The notes under the pieces are model-generated. The model worked only from the letters and a program-made list of their open reading frames with translations, did no database searches and was not told where the DNA came from. Below are positions 60,658 to 64,000 of a stretch of DNA of 64,000 nucleotides, piece after piece. Source of the stretch: Trichosphaerium sp. ATCC 40318 (lineage: Eukaryota; Discosea; Flabellinia; Trichosidae). The position numbers and the translations under genes are program-made. The DNA is taken from assembly GCA_038496445.1 (NCBI GenBank), contig JALMLS010000354.1, forward strand, positions 248,001 through 312,000, written 5' to 3'. Numbering within the stretch: the stretch's first letter is position 1; the number at the start of each line of letters is the position of its first letter.

Positions 60658-60764
60658 CCAAGACACCAATAAAACCTTTGTTATTACCACACGATAAAAC
60701 CACTACCTTGGACCAACATCTGCGTACAAATGTTGAGAATTTCCAAGTGATATTTGGGCTCGTA

Positions 60765-60902
60765 ATGTCCGAAGATAAGATACAATCAATAGCTAAACAA
60801 GCGTTTCTGTTTAGTTCAGCGAAGATACAATATTGGAACACCACAGTGCTTTCTACCGTTTTGTGTATTTTAACTTTTGTGTATCATGTCAAACGCAAGT
60901 AA
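60765..60902 (+). CDS. possible small tail-anchored membrane protein (45 aa)
   Basis: ATG-started frame: MSEDKIQSIAKQAFLFSSAK, then a hydrophobic helix (TTVLSTVLCILTFVYHV) and a KRK end. The size and layout recall small mitochondrial import or ER tail-anchored subunits, but no family is recognised. It is close behind the previous gene and could be chance. Confidence 0.35.
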   Translation: MSEDKIQSIAKQAFLFSSAKIQYWNTTVLSTVLCILTFVYHVKRK

Positions 60903-61311
60903 CAAGAATTTTATCTTTTGCTAAATAGCTGGTAAAAGTTTGACAGTGTTGACACAACCCATTAAGGATCCAAAAGGGTTGGCAAGAGGACATGATATTA
61001 GTTTACTTGGTACGTAACAGCTGAGGTTATAACCTGGCGTATGTAACTTAGTGAACAGGTACTTTACTATGTGGTTACATGAAACACTGTACAACTCACT
61101 GATGAAGGGTGGTGTTGGGTGGTAGTACTTCAATGACAGTGCAAAGATCCAGCACGTTCGGGAACATCGAATGCAAAGATAATCCTTGTACCACCCATCG
61201 CACCAATTACGATGCGTTGTGAGTAATGACGAAATAAAAAGCCTACTTGGCAGTCCAAGCTGTTCTTCTTTTTATGTTGTCGCACGTTTTGTGGACTTGT
61301 AGCAAATCAAC
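60903..61311. other. promoter region of dynein gene; odd minus-strand fragment
   Basis: Minus strand 61130-61230 reads RIVIGAMGGTRIIFAFDVPE then RAGSLHCH, faintly like an ACT-type regulatory segment, then stops. No intact gene. Confidence 0.3.
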
Positions 61312-64000
61312 ATGTCTGCTACAGACCCCAATAAAGCGAAACGAGGGTCAAAGGCCCCATCCAAACGAGCCCGTGCTAAAAGGCCTCCTGGAAAGTCTAA
61401 ATCACGGCAAACTCCTCAAGAACCGCTAAAATCGCCTTCAGGAGACCGTGTGCCTTCAAAGGCGGTACCTAAGACGTCAAAAGTGGTTCCTACAGAGAAA
61501 CAGCAAGAGCCACGTGATAAAGCACCTGAGGTGAGCCCTACGGTATCGGCACTATCTCGATATCTCTCTGCGATCTGTCCTTTCATGCTTGATGTTGAAG
61601 CTAGTCTATTTGCCAAAACTGCTTTACAAGCGAAGAGCATTGAAGTGTTAGATCAGTTTATTCAAGATGAAGGCAATCACGTTCTAATGATAGCGCTTGA
61701 CAGCGCAGGTACGCTAAATCCCTTATTTTAGTTTATTTTAGTGTGCCAGCGATGCTGGTCACGTGATTAAAGTTGTTAACGCACGTGAAGGGTCGATAAG
61801 ATTTCAGCTCAATGTTGATAACAAACCTGGCGTTATGTTTATTAAAACTGGCAAGGAAATCCTCTCCGAGCGTTCGATTACTTCTCAGGTATTTTCTAAA
61901 TCTATACTGTTTAATTTCTTATTTGTAATAGATTCACGTGCTTAATATTAGCGAAGGAACACCAGTAGAGACCATACATACTTTGGTATGATGACGACAA
62001 CTTTTTTTATCTTTTTTTTTATTTACAACATTCTTAGATTCAACACTCTCTATCGCCGTATTTCAGAGCTTTCCAACAAGAAAACTCAAGTACCCAGTAT
62101 AGCGCGTCTAAGGAGTCAAAAGAGACTGGCGCACAGGCTATTACAAAAAAGATGGAAGACTTGGAGTTAGCGCTCTATAACTGTAAACTTAACTTACGCA
62201 TTCCCTCTATTACACTAATGTGGGATCCAGAAGTAGTTCAGGCAGTAAGCAAGGTACAGTTCACAAAGTTGTTTGAGTATTATTCGCTAAAAATAACTGC
62301 TTTTAAGGACGTGGATATCGATGATCTACCTTTTGCTTCTGATCCTTCTTTTTTAAACAAACTTCAAAAGCAAGCTACTGAGTGGACAAAGGATATTCAA
62401 CGTGTTACAAAGCTTGAGCAGATTGATAATATGCCAGGAGACGCAACAACTTCTCAAGAAGTACAAAAAACAAAAAGCAATCTCTGTGTCACTAGGCTAA
62501 TTTTGTGCGTTAGGTTCAATTCTGGATGGAGTTGTCGAGAGAACTTAGTCATATTTCTCTTCAGCTGAAGTCACGTGAAACCTTACTAACGCTTGCTATA
62601 CTCAAGAGAGCAAGGCGTTATCAGGCAACTACTCCTTTTGATATGGATACCATTGGACTAAGATCTGCAACTAAAAAGTTGACAGCATACAAGCCAATAA
62701 TGAAGGATCTTCCTATCTCAGAGTACGTAGAAGTTTCACAAGTACAAACTAAGCTAACGTTCTCTCAAAAGCCTTCTTATGTCACGTACAGTACCTCAAT
62801 TAACGGCAGCAGTAAAGAAGATCTTCGAGCAATTGAAAAGTACAAAGACTCATCAATATCCAACAAAGAGATACCTCATGCTCATAGAGGTAAGCTTTTA
62901 TCTTCTTCATACGTAAAATCCCTTTTGACGCTCTGTTTCAAGGCTATTTCCAGAGACGTTAAAACGAAATTGATAGAGATACTGCAGTACAAGCGTAAGT
63001 TTCTCGTTTTGTTCTTGTGTTCTTTCTTCTTTGGTTTCTAATCTCTTTTTGACTTAGAGCTCATGAGAGAACCTTTTGAAAGCTTCAAATCTAAAGTTTC
63101 AGAGTGCAATGTATTGTTTGCTTGTTGGGCAGAACAATTCAGTAGATTTAGAGAAATCTTAAGAGAGCTAGCACATAAACGACAGGTACACTTCCAGAGA
63201 CTCGTGTTTTTGATCTATTTTTGGAGGTTTTTGTAGCACTGACCTCAGAAATAGGAATATGATGTTGCTGTTCTCATCAATGCTGCTCATAAGTCTATGG
63301 AAATGCATCTCTACAGAATGTCTAAGTTCAGACACGTGAGTATTTCATACTTCTTCAGTTGGAAACTTATTTATTTAATAAGGATCACCACGCACTTGCC
63401 AGTGTAATTGAAAAGGTCTTAGTTCCTACGGAGGAGTTTGATCCTGCGCAGGATATAAGAAATGCATACAACCTTACTTGTCAAGCTGACGTATTCAATG
63501 ATACAAGGTAATCTCTTTTTCACGTTTATGACTATGCTTATTGATTTGTAGCGCTGATGCTTTGGTGTGGAATGAAGCCACAAAGAATTACGAAGATATT
63601 ATTGCAAAGGCAGAGATGAAAATAAAAGACGAGCTGAGAAACCGTCTTGAACATGCAAAGACTGCAACAGAAATGTTTCGTATTTTCGCAAAGTACAATG
63701 CTCTTTTCTTCAGACCGCGTATCAAGGTAAGAGGAATACATCTTGTGTGATTCTGTTTCTCATTTTTTTCACAACAGGGTGCTGTGCAGGAGTACCAAAT
63801 ACGGCTTATAAAGCGAGTTAAAGAAGATATTGAACGCCTTCATGATAGATTCAAAGGGAGGTATCATAACTCTCAAGCAGCAAAAATGTCACGTTTGCGT
63901 GATATCCCACCTGTATCTGGTGCGATTATATGGGCTAAACAAATACAACGTCACTTGGAGGTGAGAATTTCGTTCGCGAAACAAGAAACTGAGAATAGTA
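61312..64000 (+). CDS. DYNC1H1: cytoplasmic dynein 1 heavy chain, N-terminal tail (runs off the window)
   Basis: Starts [20 protein letters not shown], a long basic disordered leader not usual for the family. The dynein tail follows: [56 protein letters not shown], then [90 protein letters not shown] and so on, as in the DHC N-terminal region 1. It is the minus-end microtubule motor for vesicles, nuclei and spindles. Exons are separated by short introns (for example 61709-61750, 61890-61933). The motor domain must lie beyond 64000. Confidence 0.85.

Noticed and set aside
61130-61230. Minus-strand ACT-domain-like fragment (FDVPERAGSLH)
   Set aside because: Too short, runs into a stop, no neighbouring exons that extend it.

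Overview
The window is nuclear DNA of a unicellular eukaryote. Most genes are cut by many short spliceosomal introns (about 35-110 nt). The 5' splice site is most often GTACGT or a close variant, and the introns end in TTAG/TAG/CAG. The gene set (Rab2, TFIIIC subunit, cytoplasmic dynein heavy chain, P2X channel, CANT1-type apyrase, SLC45-type transporter, protein tyrosine phosphatase, actin-like protein, SEL1 and LRR proteins) fits a free-living protist or early-diverging opisthokont/amoebozoan-like cell. I cannot name the lineage. DNA is AT-rich with many homopolymer runs. No bacterial operons, CRISPR array or rRNA are present. Genes were assembled by eye by joining exons in frame, so some exon ends may be off.

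Layout. 0.36-4.3 kb: SNF2 helicase (+). 4.7-5.8: secreted saposin-like protein (+). 6.2-8.5: P2X receptor (-). 9.0-11.3: 12-TM sugar-transporter-like protein (+). 11.5-12.5: intronless F-box/MORN-type repeat protein (-). 12.9-14.1: helical protein with an RS-rich tail (-). 14.3-18.2: one long gene that fuses N-terminal MORN repeats to a C-terminal PARP (ADP-ribosyltransferase) domain (-). 18.9-20.6: divergent actin (+). 21.0-22.3: F-box/LRR copy 1 (+). 23.0-25.8: protein tyrosine phosphatase (-). 26.1-28.2: TFIIIC subunit GTF3C5/Tfc1 (-). 28.4-29.7: Rab2-like GTPase (-). 29.9-30.5: securin-like protein (-). 30.7-32.2: CANT1-type apyrase (+). 32.5-32.9: a degenerate tRNA-Glu-like gene and a candidate circularly permuted tRNA-Met (-). 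33.5-36.4: gene-poor repeat block with nested inverted repeats. 36.4-46.2: duplicated block with three copies of a secreted, zinc-site-less metalloprotease-like gene (A +, B -, C -), F-box/LRR copy 2 between A and B, and a small membrane protein (-) between B and C. 46.3-47.9: intronless secreted glycosidase-like protein (-). 48.4-51.2: multi-exon LRR protein (+). 51.5-52.4: second F-box/MORN-type protein (-). 53.0-54.0: type I membrane protein (-). 54.5-56.6: SEL1-repeat protein (+). 57.2: an RRM-like exon (+). 58.5-59.3: third F-box/MORN-type protein (+). 59.4-60.7: acidic/proline-rich/Glu-Tyr-repeat protein (+). 60.8: possible small tail-anchored protein (+). 61.3 to the end: N-terminal part of cytoplasmic dynein heavy chain (+).

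Two gene styles coexist. Conserved cellular genes are intron-dense. The F-box/LRR, F-box/MORN and glycosidase-like genes are intronless and partly multicopy, and they resemble repeat families common in giant viruses and amoebae, so they may have arrived by transfer or retroposition. P2X and the apyrase could act on the same extracellular nucleotides, but that link is inference. The strongest unusual signals are the candidate permuted tRNA, the MORN-PARP fusion, the extreme abundance of CACGTG, several GC-AG introns, and the actin with altered nucleotide-binding loops.
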